This document shows, in pieces, positions 1 through 10,200 of a DNA stretch of 64,000 bases. The notes below the pieces were generated by a model. It had not been told where the DNA came from, ran no database searches, and saw nothing but the letters and a program-made list of their open reading frames with translations. Both the position numbers and the translations under genes were made by a program. Source of the stretch: Megaera polyxenophila (GTDB lineage Bacteria; Pseudomonadota; Alphaproteobacteria; Rickettsiales; Rickettsiaceae); contig NZ_CP104166.1 of assembly GCF_029982035.1 (NCBI RefSeq), positions 1,550,001-1,614,000 on the forward strand, written 5' to 3'. Each line of letters opens with the position of its first letter. Position 1 is the first letter of the stretch.

Positions 1-659
1 AAGCCTTTCATGGCTACTTCTGCTTCAATTACTGTATGTTTTTGCCCGTTATGTTCAATTAAAGAAACTGTTACTATATTTGAGTGTTTATCGTTAAAAT
101 TTTGAAAGTCTTTAGCAATATTTAGCTTTTTATATGCGTCCGGTATTCCATTTGCCTCAAGGATTTTTCCTAGATTTTTAATTTGTTTTTTTAACAACCC
201 TGATAATTCTTCTTGGGTTAAACCTTCTTTTTTAGAAAATTCTTCCATGAATTTGTCAGCTTCTTTCTGTAACAGAGTATTTAGTGCAGGTTTTCCTGAT
301 ATTTCGGCAATATCCATTCCGGCTCTTACTGCATTTAAATATTGCATTTCAAAAGCTTCAGTTTCGCGAACAGGGGGAATTTTAGCAGCTCTTGCGTCCC
401 TTATAATTACCGGCACACCATCTTTTGTTATTTCCTGCATTACGATGCCACTTTTTGCATCTCTTAAGCGTTCAAGGGTTTGCAGTGCTTCGGTAAATTT
501 TCCTTGTGATACGAGTGTTACTGCATCTCTCCGATATTGTCCTAAATCCTCTGGAGCAATAGTTGGACTTTTTGGGGTGGATTGTAGGAACTCTTGGATA
601 ACCCCAAGAGTAGATTCTTTATCAGATTTAAACTTATCGTAGAGAGTTGCCTTTGACAT
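1..659 (-). CDS. Hypothetical protein, C-terminus outside window
   Basis: An open frame of 219 codons runs without a stop from an ATG at 659 (complement) to the window edge, so only the N-terminal part is seen. The start follows a GGGTG-like ribosome site about 4 bases upstream. The protein opens MSKATLYDKFKSDK and is soluble-looking, highly charged and helical, with no signal peptide or membrane segment. A region near residues 45-65 (QGKFTEALQTLERL) resembles a TPR-like helix, but one helix is not enough for a call. I do not recognise the family. It lies downstream of the symporter-kinase gene on the same strand with a gap of about 145 bases. Rickettsiales carry many such lineage-specific proteins, and an effector role is possible but unsupported. 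Confidence 0.7.
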   Translation of the reverse strand, partial: MSKATLYDKFKSDKESTLGVIQEFLQSTPKSPTIAPEDLGQYRRDAVTLVSQGKFTEALQTLERLRDAKSGIVMQEITKDGVPVIIRDARAAKIPPVRETEAFEMQYLNAVRAGMDIAEISGKPALNTLLQKEADKFMEEFSKKEGLTQEELSGLLKKQIKNLGKILEANGIPDAYKKLNIAKDFQNFNDKHSNIVTVSLIEHNGQKHTVIEAEVAMKG

Positions 660-804
660 ATTCACCCGCAGATTTGAATATACAGTTTTAATACTTATCA
701 TTTATTACTGTAAGCTCATTAAATCCACTAATTCAACTTAAAAACAAATTAAGCTTAAGAATCTTTATTAATACATTACTTTATTATTACACCGAAGATA
801 GAAA

Positions 805-3699
805 TTATATCTTGTTTATATAAGGCAAGGTAAACCAGATTGTAGTACCCATTCTTTTACTTTCGGCTTTGATTGTTCCGCCGTGTACTTCAATAACCTT
901 TTTACACAACGCAAGGCCTACTCCTCTTCCGCCGGCAAAACTTTGGGTTCTAGAACTAACCGTAAACTCCTCAAATACCTCATCTAATTCATCAGGGGGG
1001 ATTCCTATTCCCTCATCACTAATGCTGAAAATTATCGTTTCATTATCATTATCCCGTTTGATGCTAATTGCAATAGTTCCGCTTTTGGCGTAATTGATAC
1101 TATTGATAATTAAATTATCTATTGCCTGGCTTAGGTAGTATTTATCAATATTTAAGATGATCCCCTCTTCAATATCCAGCTGCCAGTTCCTTCTGCTGGT
1201 CTCTGGCCCTTCTTGCCAGTGAATAGTACTTTCTTCCTCATTCTCGTATAGCTTGCGGCAAAGTGTAACCCTATCCTCTACTAGCTGACTAAAGTCCGTT
1301 TCTACCAGTTTTAAGTCATAACTTGGTTTATTCAGTTTTGAGAGGCTTGATATATTCGAATCAAATACCTCAAGACGAAGCGAGCTATCTAGTATCGTTT
1401 TAGCTGCTACTTTTCGCTGCTCATCATTTAACTTATCATAATCCTGCACCAGTACCTGAGCCATGCTCGATATCCCCGTCATCGGAGCGTGATATTCATG
1501 CGTTATATTGCGAATAAAACGTCCTTTTAATGCTTCTGCTTCCCTGGTCTGCTCCTTGTACATGTTTATCCGGCCACTTAGATGCTCGTTCTTTTCTTCA
1601 GTTAGCTCCTGATGCTCTTGTTTGGGTTTCAGGAAAAGAATTAAGGTACTAATAAGTAATAACAGTAAATAAAATATCTTGAATTGCGATGAGGCGAACT
1701 CAACATTATCTAAATTACCCGGGTAATAATTATTATAAAACACAGTAACCAAGACAATCCCGGACACGAAATTAAATAACGACCATTGCCATTTACCTAA
1801 AGAGGAAATGATAACAACATTCATCATAAACACCATTAGCTGTACTTCGGAAAATCCACCAACTAACACCGTTAAAAAGGTAAAGCAGATTAATACCCAG
1901 AACATAATCAGATTCCAGAATATCCCTACGAATTTACTTTCTTTCCAGTTCCAAAGCCATAACGGATAGCTAATTAAAATTGCTGAACTGCTAACAGCTA
2001 TCGGATAAAGCACATCAAGTATATCTAGATGCTGAAGTCTATATTCTTCAGGTAATAAATTCGTGGTGGCAAATACAGAAAGCATCACATAAAAGCCGAG
2101 TATGGAAATTAACCCATCACCTTGAGGATAATTATTCTTATAAACCTCTATCAGGTTAAAGGACTTAATATCCGACCATAACTGCTGTAATCTTTTTCTC
2201 CTTTCTTTGCGAACCTGAATTAGCCCGCTCTCATCCTTAATCCCAATCCAGCCTCCAGGTTGTCTAAGCAAATAATGACTTCCCATTAGTACTATAAGAT
2301 TTACTAACATGCCTGGTACAATACTATCTATAACCTTGATATTAAATAAAAATTCCCACAATATTACAGTACTAAACCCAGCTCCCATAGCTAGCAAAAC
2401 GGACTTACTACTGCTTCTGAAGCCAAAAATAGACATAATAAAAGGGACAGTTACGACAGGCATGTAAAAACTGCTAGTGAACATGAATAATTCTAATAGA
2501 CTGCCACTGCGCATTGCCAATAACATTGAGAACATACCAATAAACAGAGAAACCAACCTGGAAAAATTAAGCTCATTACGTATAAAGCTTATTTTTAAAG
2601 GCTTGCAGAAATCGTGAACAATTAAAACTGAGGTGGAATTAACATATGAGTCAGCAGTAGACATTACCATTGCCATAATACCAGCTAGGGTTAATCCTCT
2701 TAATCCTATATAAGAATAGTCAAATATTACATGCTTTCCTACTTCACTTGGTGTAACAATATCTGGTCTACTAAATAACAGTATTATGCTAATCCAATAT
2801 ATTATTAAAATAATAAAGAAACACGCAAATCCGGCACTGATAAACGAATATTTAACTTGGGTAGTATTTTTAGCCATAGCTATTCTTTGAAAAATTGCCG
2901 GATTAAACGCTGGAATAGCTATATAACAGAAAAGGAATAGATAATATAAAGACTTCGGCTCACGGAAATCAAACACTTTGCGATAATCGAAAAGTGGATT
3001 TGTTACTAAATTATTCATTAATGTGTCAACTGAATCAACGGCATTTAAAACAACAAATCCTAAAGTTGGTATTATTGTACAGAAAGTCATTAATTGTATT
3101 AAATCAGTAAAAGTAACTGATTTAATACCACCTAAACTTGAATATAGAGTAATAATGATACCTGCCACAATTATTCCATAAATCTTGTCAAGGCCGAGGG
3201 AATATTCAAATAACAATCCAGCAACATTTAATTGCACAGCTATTATTCCGCTAGTTCCTATAAATCCTGCAATGGCTGTTATAATTCTAACATGTTTACC
3301 ATACAAACTATCCATAGCTTCAGCTATGGATAGTTTTCCTAAAAATTCACCCATACGAGGGGCAAATAAATAACCAACCAATAAAAAGGATACTAGATAA
3401 CCAATAGCTCCTGCCCATATAAAATATAAACCGTTATTATATGACTCCGCTAAATGTGAAAAAAAATCTTCTCCCCCAATCCAAGTAGCTACCAATGTAG
3501 CTGCAATAGTGGCAGTGCTAAAATCTCTATTACCTACGGCGTACTCTCTAATATTCCTAATACCACGGCTAGAAGCAAGCCCTAGTATTATAGTAGCTAT
3601 CAAAAACCCAATAAAAATCCCTGAATCTATATCAAATTGCATGTTACAAGTGTATTTTAAATTATATAACCAGTAGTTGATTGATATACAATATATCAA
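805..3699 (-). CDS. Sodium:solute symporter / sensor histidine kinase fusion
   Basis: This 964-residue protein joins an N-terminal SSS-family (PutP/SLC5-like) transporter of about 13 membrane segments to further membrane helices (about residues 530-680), a short coiled coil and a C-terminal kinase. The kinase has a His box around His734 (NITHEYHAP), an N box (AIDNLIINSINYAKSG), a G1 box (DEGIGIPPDE) and a G2 box (GGRGVGLALCKK). The architecture resembles CbrA-type sensors, in which substrate passage or binding is thought to tune kinase activity. No receiver domain is fused and no response regulator is adjacent, so it probably signals to a regulator elsewhere. The His box differs from the usual HELRTPL. 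The first ATG is at 3699; the ATG at 3642 (MQFDIDSG) is equally plausible because neither has a clear ribosome site. The substrate is unknown. Confidence 0.85.
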   Translation of the reverse strand: MIYCISINYWLYNLKYTCNMQFDIDSGIFIGFLIATIILGLASSRGIRNIREYAVGNRDFSTATIAATLVATWIGGEDFFSHLAESYNNGLYFIWAGAIGYLVSFLLVGYLFAPRMGEFLGKLSIAEAMDSLYGKHVRIITAIAGFIGTSGIIAVQLNVAGLLFEYSLGLDKIYGIIVAGIIITLYSSLGGIKSVTFTDLIQLMTFCTIIPTLGFVVLNAVDSVDTLMNNLVTNPLFDYRKVFDFREPKSLYYLFLFCYIAIPAFNPAIFQRIAMAKNTTQVKYSFISAGFACFFIILIIYWISIILLFSRPDIVTPSEVGKHVIFDYSYIGLRGLTLAGIMAMVMSTADSYVNSTSVLIVHDFCKPLKISFIRNELNFSRLVSLFIGMFSMLLAMRSGSLLELFMFTSSFYMPVVTVPFIMSIFGFRSSSKSVLLAMGAGFSTVILWEFLFNIKVIDSIVPGMLVNLIVLMGSHYLLRQPGGWIGIKDESGLIQVRKERRKRLQQLWSDIKSFNLIEVYKNNYPQGDGLISILGFYVMLSVFATTNLLPEEYRLQHLDILDVLYPIAVSSSAILISYPLWLWNWKESKFVGIFWNLIMFWVLICFTFLTVLVGGFSEVQLMVFMMNVVIISSLGKWQWSLFNFVSGIVLVTVFYNNYYPGNLDNVEFASSQFKIFYLLLLLISTLILFLKPKQEHQELTEEKNEHLSGRINMYKEQTREAEALKGRFIRNITHEYHAPMTGISSMAQVLVQDYDKLNDEQRKVAAKTILDSSLRLEVFDSNISSLSKLNKPSYDLKLVETDFSQLVEDRVTLCRKLYENEEESTIHWQEGPETSRRNWQLDIEEGIILNIDKYYLSQAIDNLIINSINYAKSGTIAISIKRDNDNETIIFSISDEGIGIPPDELDEVFEEFTVSSRTQSFAGGRGVGLALCKKVIEVHGGTIKAESKRMGTTIWFTLPYINKI

Positions 3700-3720
3700 C
3701 TTGTTAAGTTAAAATCAACC

Positions 3721-4286
3721 ACTTTCATCTGAGAGATGAAAGTTTGATCTTTGCGACTAGAAGTCGCTTATCAAGCTAAAGCTCATTCTAGCCTAATATT
3801 TGAAGTAAAGTCGGTCTCATGAGCGTCAGTGTGTTTGTTGATATATTCGTTAATCATATCATCTGTAACATTACCGCTAGTTGAACTGAAGTATCCTCTG
3901 CCCCATAAATGTCTACCCCAGTATTTCTTTTTTAGTATCGGAAATTCTTCCTGTATTCTTTTAGATGATCTTCCCTTAGCTTTCTGAACAAATTCACTAA
4001 TTTTAATATGCGGAGGAATATTTGCAAATATATGGACATGGTCGCTTGATACAACGCCATTTTCTATCTTTATACTCATTTCCTCAGCTACCTGTAACAC
4101 TAGTTCCCGAACACGTTTTTTTATGTCGTAAGTAAGTACCTTATAGCGATATTTCGTTATCCATACTATATGATAACGATGATAAAAAACTGAATGTGAT
4201 CTTTTGTTATAGTAAGTCATAGACTTATGATGCTACCGCATCATGGCGCATTAGACAAGCTAAAGCTTTTCCATCTGGAAGATGGA
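3721..4286 (-). mobile_element. IS200/IS605-type insertion sequence (tnpA only)
   Basis: The element consists of one Y1 transposase gene on the minus strand bracketed by subterminal hairpins, with no inverted repeats, as expected for IS200-type single-strand transposons. On the downstream side of the gene lie a perfect 10-bp stem with a 3-base loop (3721-3743) and a second hairpin gcgact/agtcgc (3753-3767). On the upstream side are a gatgc/gcatc hairpin near 4228-4242 and a 7-bp stem tccatct/agatgga (4270-4286). The motif caagctaaagct appears near both ends (about 3773 and 4257). No tnpB is present. Exact cleavage sites cannot be fixed without an empty-site comparison; the span given is the hairpin-to-hairpin minimum. 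Confidence 0.75.
3783..4220 (-). CDS. tnpA: IS200-family Y1 transposase TnpA
   Basis: The 145-residue length is normal for the family. The translation shows the start YHIVWITKYRYKVL typical of IS200 transposases, the HUH metal-binding motif in SSDHVHIFANIPPH (about residues 59-72), and a C-terminal helix with the likely nucleophile tyrosine in MINEYINKH. It cuts and rejoins single-stranded DNA through a phosphotyrosine intermediate. The frame is intact, with no internal stop, so the copy may be active. It sits between the symporter-kinase gene and the rvh operon, both of which look undamaged. Confidence 0.93.
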   Translation of the reverse strand: MTYYNKRSHSVFYHRYHIVWITKYRYKVLTYDIKKRVRELVLQVAEEMSIKIENGVVSSDHVHIFANIPPHIKISEFVQKAKGRSSKRIQEEFPILKKKYWGRHLWGRGYFSSTSGNVTDDMINEYINKHTDAHETDFTSNIRLE

Positions 4287-4519
4287 GGTTTTCACCACCA
4301 AAGGGACTATAAACAGGAATTTTTAGATTACACAATTTAGATAACTAATAATTTTATACATATTATGAGTTTATGATGCCACAAAGTACCTGATTGTAAA
4401 AACTTTTTACATGAGCGGTATTATAGGTTTGCTTTGTTCTGATAACTTCAATTAAACTTCTATATAGTTAACGATTACACATTTTAAAATTAATGCTAAA
4501 ACACGATTAGGAGGGTGCT

Positions 4520-4807
4520 ATGGCCGGTCAACTTGTTTCTGATCCTTTGTTTGTAGGGCTTACAAGACCATCAATGATTTTTGGTGTAAGTATTCAATAT
4601 GCAATGCTTAACCTTATGGTTTCAGTTACGATGTTTATTCAAAAATCCAGTATTTATATAATTTTTATTGCTCTTGTTGTCCATCTGATCGGTTATTTAC
4701 TTTGCTTTAAAGAACCACGTTTTATGGAGCTTTACCTTAATTATAGCAGTAAGTGTAACCAATGTCCTAACAAGTCTTTTTGGGGAGCCAATTCTTATAG
4801 CGTGTAA
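4520..4807 (+). CDS. virB3: VirB3 component of the rvh type IV secretion system
   Basis: A 95-residue inner-membrane protein with the VirB3 opening DPLFVGLTRPSMIFGV and two hydrophobic segments (about residues 20-45 and 45-62). VirB3 is a short membrane subunit that works with the VirB4 ATPase in the inner-membrane part of the channel. The start is supported by a strong ribosome site, AGGAGGG at 4509-4515. It is the first gene of a gapless operon, with virB4 beginning about 12 bases after its stop. The C-terminal tail has two cysteines (CNQC) and is a little extended. The upstream 220 bases probably carry the operon promoter, but no convincing box pair was found. Confidence 0.93.
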   Translation: MAGQLVSDPLFVGLTRPSMIFGVSIQYAMLNLMVSVTMFIQKSSIYIIFIALVVHLIGYLLCFKEPRFMELYLNYSSKCNQCPNKSFWGANSYSV

Positions 4808-4819
4808 TTGGTGATAAAT

Positions 4820-7237
4820 ATGTTTAAGTTATTTAAGACTGCTGCTGCAAAAGAGTCAAAATCAAGAAAAGAGAAACACGTTTCTCACTTTATTCCATAT
4901 AAGTGTCATTGGGATCAGAATACTATTTTGACAAAATCAAACGGATTGCTTCAGGTAGTAAAGATAGGTGGTTTTTCTTTTGAAACCGCTGATGATGAAG
5001 ATTTAGACATTCGTAAGAATATACGTAATTCCATGTTTAAAAATATGGCATCTGGGAATGTAACCTTATATTTTCATACCGTAAGGCGCAAACAAGCGGT
5101 AACGCAACTTGGAAGCGAGGTATCGACTGACCCCACGAATAGGACTGCTAAAGATTTTATTAGCTATCTTGAATCGGAATGGCAAGCTAAGAATTCCAGT
5201 TCTGATTCTTATTTTAATGAATTATATGTCAGTATTTTATACGAACCTGACAAAGAAGGAGCAGCGGTAGTACAATATTTACTGACCAAAATGAGGCAGA
5301 AATCCAATAAAGCTGTTTGGGAAAAAGACATGCGGGAAATGCACGATAGTATGCAGGAAATGACGACCCGGATGTTAAACACTTTCAGGGATTATGACGC
5401 AAGACTGCTTGGAGTAAAACAAACGAGAGATGGTAATTTCTGTGAGATTAGCGAATTTTTAGGGATGTTAATTAATTGCGGGGATCATACCCCCATGATG
5501 GTTACTGGAAATAAATTAGATAATTATTTACCGACAAATCGCCTCTTTTTTGGTTCTCGTTCCATAGAAGCGCGTGGGCCACGAGGTAAAAGATATGCAG
5601 GTATTGTAAGTGTTAGAGAATATGGGCCAGCAACATCTGCAGGGGTTTTTGACGGATTTTTGCAAATGCCTTTTGAGTTCATTATGGCTCAGAGTTTTGT
5701 TTTCTCCAACCGTACTATTGCCATTAATAAAATGCAATTGCAGCAAAATAGGATGATACAGGCTGAAGACAAGGCGGTATCTCAAATTGCGGAAATTTCT
5801 CGTGCTCTTGATATGGCGATGAGCGGCGAGATCGGTTTCGGGGAACATCATATTTCTATTTTATGTATCGATAATGATTTAAAGGCACTAGAAAACAGTC
5901 TTTCAATGGCTTCTGTAGAATTTTCAAACTGCGGTATGCAGCCCGTACGCGAAAGGGTTAATATGGAGCCAAGTTACTGGGGGCAACTGCCAGGAAATAT
6001 AAACTATATAGTAAGAAAATCAGTAATCAATACTCTTAACTTGTCCGGTTTTGCTTCTATGCATAATTACCCGTTAGGTAAAATATCCGGTAATCACTGG
6101 GGAGATTATGTAACAGTTCTTGATACTACATCCGGTACTCCTTTTTATTTTAACTATCATGTCAGGGATGTAGGTCATACTCTAATCATCGGGCCAACAG
6201 GTGCAGGTAAGACAGTGCTGATGAATTTTCTTTGTGCTCAGGCGCAGAAATTTCGCCCGAGGACTTTTTTCTTTGATAAAGATAGGGGAGCAGAGATTTT
6301 TATTAGGGCTTTAGGGGGGATATATACGGTTATTGATCCCGGGGCTAATTGCGGATTTAATCCTTTTAAGCTTCCGGATAATGGCGAAAATAGGTCTTTC
6401 TTGCTGGATTTGTTAAAAACATTAGTTACCTCGAATGGCGAAACATTAAACGCTGAAGACATAAAGATTTTAACACAAGCTGTTGATGGTAATTATAAAT
6501 TAGATCGTAGAGATAGAAAACTTAGTAATATTGCTCCTTTCCTGGGAATGGATGGCCCGGGAACTCTTGCTAGTAGAATTGCCATGTGGCACGGTAAAGG
6601 TTCGCATGCCAAAATTTTTGATAATGAAGAAGATAAGATAGATCTTACTTTAGCTAGAGTTTTTGGTTTTGAAATGGCAGAATTACTAAAAGATCCGGTA
6701 AGTCTAGCACCGGTTCTTCTTTATGTTTTTCATCGTATCAATATTTCGCTTGATGGTTCAAGAACAATGATAGTTCTTGATGAAGCATGGGCTTTAATAG
6801 ACAATCCTGTATTTGCTCCCAAAATTAAGGACTGGCTAAAAGTCTTACGAAAGCTGAATACTTTTGTAATTTTTGCCACTCAAAGTGTGGAAGATGCAAG
6901 TAAAAGTAGAATTAGCGACACCCTGATTCAACAAACTGCTACTCAAATTTTCTTGCCTAATCTCAAAGCAACTGATGTCTATAGAAGCGCTTTTATGTTA
7001 TCGCAGAGAGAATATATTTTAATTAAAACAACTGATCCTGCTTCAAGGTATTTCCTCATAAAACAAGGAGTTAATGCGGTGGTTGCGAAAGTAAATTTAA
7101 GTGGTATGGATAATATTATTAATGTTTTATCGGGCAGAGCTGATACTGTTTTATTGCTTGATAGGATTATAGAGAAATATGGCTCTGATCCTAAGAAATG
7201 GTTACCTGTTTTTTATCAAGAAGTTAAGTCATTATAG
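4820..7237 (+). CDS. virB4: VirB4 ATPase of the rvh type IV secretion system
   Basis: VirB4 is the large AAA+-like ATPase at the base of the T4SS inner-membrane complex and powers assembly and substrate transfer. The protein is 805 residues, normal for the family. It carries the N-terminal CagE/TrbE/VirB domain, a Walker A motif IIGPTGAGKTVLM (about residues 456-468) and a Walker B motif IVLDEAWALID (about 650-660), followed by the family's FATQSVEDA segment. I start it at the ATG at 4820 (MFKLFKTAAAK). TTG at 4808 and GTG at 4811 are in-frame alternatives just after the virB3 stop. It is followed after only 5 bases by the first virB6 gene. Confidence 0.96.
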   Translation: MFKLFKTAAAKESKSRKEKHVSHFIPYKCHWDQNTILTKSNGLLQVVKIGGFSFETADDEDLDIRKNIRNSMFKNMASGNVTLYFHTVRRKQAVTQLGSEVSTDPTNRTAKDFISYLESEWQAKNSSSDSYFNELYVSILYEPDKEGAAVVQYLLTKMRQKSNKAVWEKDMREMHDSMQEMTTRMLNTFRDYDARLLGVKQTRDGNFCEISEFLGMLINCGDHTPMMVTGNKLDNYLPTNRLFFGSRSIEARGPRGKRYAGIVSVREYGPATSAGVFDGFLQMPFEFIMAQSFVFSNRTIAINKMQLQQNRMIQAEDKAVSQIAEISRALDMAMSGEIGFGEHHISILCIDNDLKALENSLSMASVEFSNCGMQPVRERVNMEPSYWGQLPGNINYIVRKSVINTLNLSGFASMHNYPLGKISGNHWGDYVTVLDTTSGTPFYFNYHVRDVGHTLIIGPTGAGKTVLMNFLCAQAQKFRPRTFFFDKDRGAEIFIRALGGIYTVIDPGANCGFNPFKLPDNGENRSFLLDLLKTLVTSNGETLNAEDIKILTQAVDGNYKLDRRDRKLSNIAPFLGMDGPGTLASRIAMWHGKGSHAKIFDNEEDKIDLTLARVFGFEMAELLKDPVSLAPVLLYVFHRINISLDGSRTMIVLDEAWALIDNPVFAPKIKDWLKVLRKLNTFVIFATQSVEDASKSRISDTLIQQTATQIFLPNLKATDVYRSAFMLSQREYILIKTTDPASRYFLIKQGVNAVVAKVNLSGMDNIINVLSGRADTVLLLDRIIEKYGSDPKKWLPVFYQEVKSL

Positions 7238-7242
7238 TTAAG

Positions 7243-10200
7243 ATGGATTATATAAGGGATTTACTGACGAAAAGCTTAAGGTTAACGGCCGTTAAATTAC
7301 CGGTCGTATTTATATTTGCCTTATCCCTTATTATCAATAATAGCGCCAAGGCTGATACAATGGATACGGTTATTGATACTTTAACTAATCTTACTTGTGA
7401 AACTCAAGGTGTTGGTGGTTTGCTTAGATCTGAATTTTCTCATACTTGTATCCCGGCTCCATTTTTTACCTTTTTGGTAGCAAACTTGGTATCACCAGGA
7501 CTTTATGCCAATACGCTGCTTAGGGTCAAGATTAATGATAATGACCTTTTTCCAGGTGCTTGCACACGTGCCAACAGAATTGAATTTACCGATCAGAAAT
7601 TAAGCTTTGCCATGTGCAATAACCTACAGCTTGAAGGAGCAAGGATGTTGGCATTAGTAAATGCAGTAGTACCTATTGCTTCGGCTATATTCACCGGCCA
7701 GGCCCCCTGGGATGAAATCCAAAAAGCCTGGGATGTACCTAAGGGGGATTATCATGAGATTTATCGCAACCAAAGGGAAGGAGATAGTGGAACGATGGTG
7801 GATATTGGCATCATACCTATTTTTCCTTGGAAAGTGATTAAAGAAAAAGATAAAATGTGTGTTGCGACCCAAAGCTTTAGCGGATGGATAGCGATCGGTT
7901 GTAAATATATAAAAGAACCTTATCCAATATCGATTTATTCTGATTTCTTGGATTTAAGTTCAGCTCAGGACATTCAAAATACCAGTACCGATTATAATAA
8001 TATTTTATCATTGACCCAATGTTCTAATGCAGGAGGGTGTTATAAAAGGGCGGTCGACAATTCCAAGACCGGTATAGTAATGAGCGGTCCTATAATAGAA
8101 TGCGTGAAAGAAATGATCGCAAAATTAATGATTAGCAATGCCGTTTGTAGCTTTAGTGATGTTAAAACTGTACTAAATAGTGCGTCAAGAACTTCCAGTG
8201 CTCTTTTCCAGTTTCAAGTTAATATGCACAAGACAGTAGTAGCGTTACTGACTATCTATGTTATTATTTTTGGGTTTAAGATTATACTCGCTGGAGATAT
8301 ACCGCAAAAGGCGGAGATTGTAAATTTTGTAATTAAGTTTGTTTTTGTTGTTTATTTTTCAGTTGGGATTAACATCAGCCAAAATAGCGGTAATGATTTA
8401 AACAGGCTAGACGGTATGATAGAATGGGCTTTTCCTTTCTTGCTGGACGGCATGACGGATTTAGCTAGTTGGATAATTAGTGCAAGTCCTTCCGAACTTT
8501 GCAAGTTTTATTCAACTGATTATGCTCCAAATATGAGCCATATAGCCCTTTGGGATTCTCTTGATTGTAGAATTAGCCATTACCTAGGTCTTGACGTTAT
8601 TCAAACTATGATTGTGGATAACGCTTCTAGAAATCATGATTTTTCAAAATTAGATATACTTAGTTTTCCTATACCTCCGTATATTTATTTGCTAATACCG
8701 GCCGTGATTTCAGGTAATTTTACTTTAATTTCCTTAGCCCTGATGTACCCGCTGATGGTAATTTCAGTTGGAGCTTTTGTGGTTAATGCTACTGTTGTTT
8801 GTATGATATCTATAGTTGTTCTCGGGGTACTTGCTCCGCTTTTTGTACCTATGTATTTATTTAACTATACCAAAGGATACTTTGAATCTTGGGTAAAACT
8901 TCTTATTTCCTTTATGCTTCAACCCATGGTTGCAATTGTGTTTATGACTACGATGCTTTCAGTGTATGATTTTGGCTTTTACGGAACGTGTAAATATGAT
9001 TACAAGGAAATAGCTTTTTCTGGCCCGGAGATGCAAATGACAACCTTAAACGGAGCTTTAGGAACATATGTTCCAGGGGATAATGGCGGGGGTAGAGCGA
9101 TTCGATATTACTATCTTGATAATGATTGGACAAAATATGCAAATGATGAAGAAAAAAATGGGTGTATTAACAGTTTGGGCTTTATCTTAAACAACCCGAT
9201 GGCTTGGTTATTTGATACTGGAGAGACGATAGTTTCAAACGCAGTTATGCCTTGGATTGATGATGCTTCCGGAGATGAAGAGAAAAAGCGCTTTAATTTT
9301 CTTGATGCTATAAAGGGTTCTCCCGGGATGTTTTTTAACATGCTAGAGGTAATCTATGAAAAAATAAAAACTCTGGCTTTAGCATTGTTAACGGCGTGTT
9401 TTACATTATATTTAATGCAGCATTTTAGTGAAACCCTGGCTGAATTTGCTGCAGATATGACCGAAGGTGTTTCAATAGGAAATATGGCAATCAAACCTCA
9501 GACTCTGTATAAAGCTGGTATGGCAGCGCTCAATGCCGCCGGAGCAGCCAAAGGTGCGGGAGACAAAAGTGCTGCCGGTGGAGGGGGTGCGGCAGATAAG
9601 ATGTCGCAGGGGCGTAAAGGAGCAAGTGATAAATTTGCGACTACAGGAGGAGCAAGAGATAAATTTGCGACTACAGGAGGAGCAAGAGATAAAGTTTCTA
9701 CGGGAAGTAGCAGAGCAGCAGGAGACAAAGTTTCTACTAGCACAGGAGAGGGTACTGGGCGGTCTTCTTCTATCAAACCAGCAGCAAAATCCTTATCTAG
9801 TGCTGAAGGGAGTAAGCCTGAGTCTGTTGACGGTAACGTTAAGCCAAAATCCCCTGATAAAGATAGTAGTAGGGTAGAGCAAATAGCAGATGATTCGGGT
9901 GAGCCAAGACCTCTAGCAAAAGCAGCTAGAGCCGTTATAAAAGCTGGTGAATCGCAAGCAGCAAAACTAGAGGATGTATCAAGTGATCAGGCATCTATTG
10001 ATAGAGGTATAAAAGCAAAATCGTCTGGACAAGATGATAGTAGAGGAGAACAAGATCGAAGAGCTTCTTCTGATGTGGAAGAACCGGGAGAAGGAAGCGG
10101 AATCAAAGATAAAGAATCGCAAGTAGGGCGGCGCAAGGACATTCCAGATGAACCTGCAACTTCCGTAGAAAAACCACTAAAAGCTGTAGATTTGCCATCG

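Noticed and set aside
247..642. Plus-strand frame of 131 codons
   Set aside because: It is antisense to the continuous minus-strand frame starting at 659, which has a ribosome site and gene-like composition; the plus-strand protein has neither.
4394..4424. Possible promoter before virB3 (TTGTAA ... TATTAT)
   Set aside because: The spacing is 19 bases with a weak -35, and a closer TTTACA is only 7 bases from the -10; not convincing enough to list.
9631..9690. CRISPR-like array
   Set aside because: The repeats are directly adjacent without spacers and in coding frame; no CRISPR repeat-spacer pattern exists in the window.
9498..9877. Long alternative frames on both strands in the virB6-1 tail
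   Set aside because: They are by-products of the repetitive, low-complexity coding sequence; their translations are simple repeats of L, P, A or Q/E.
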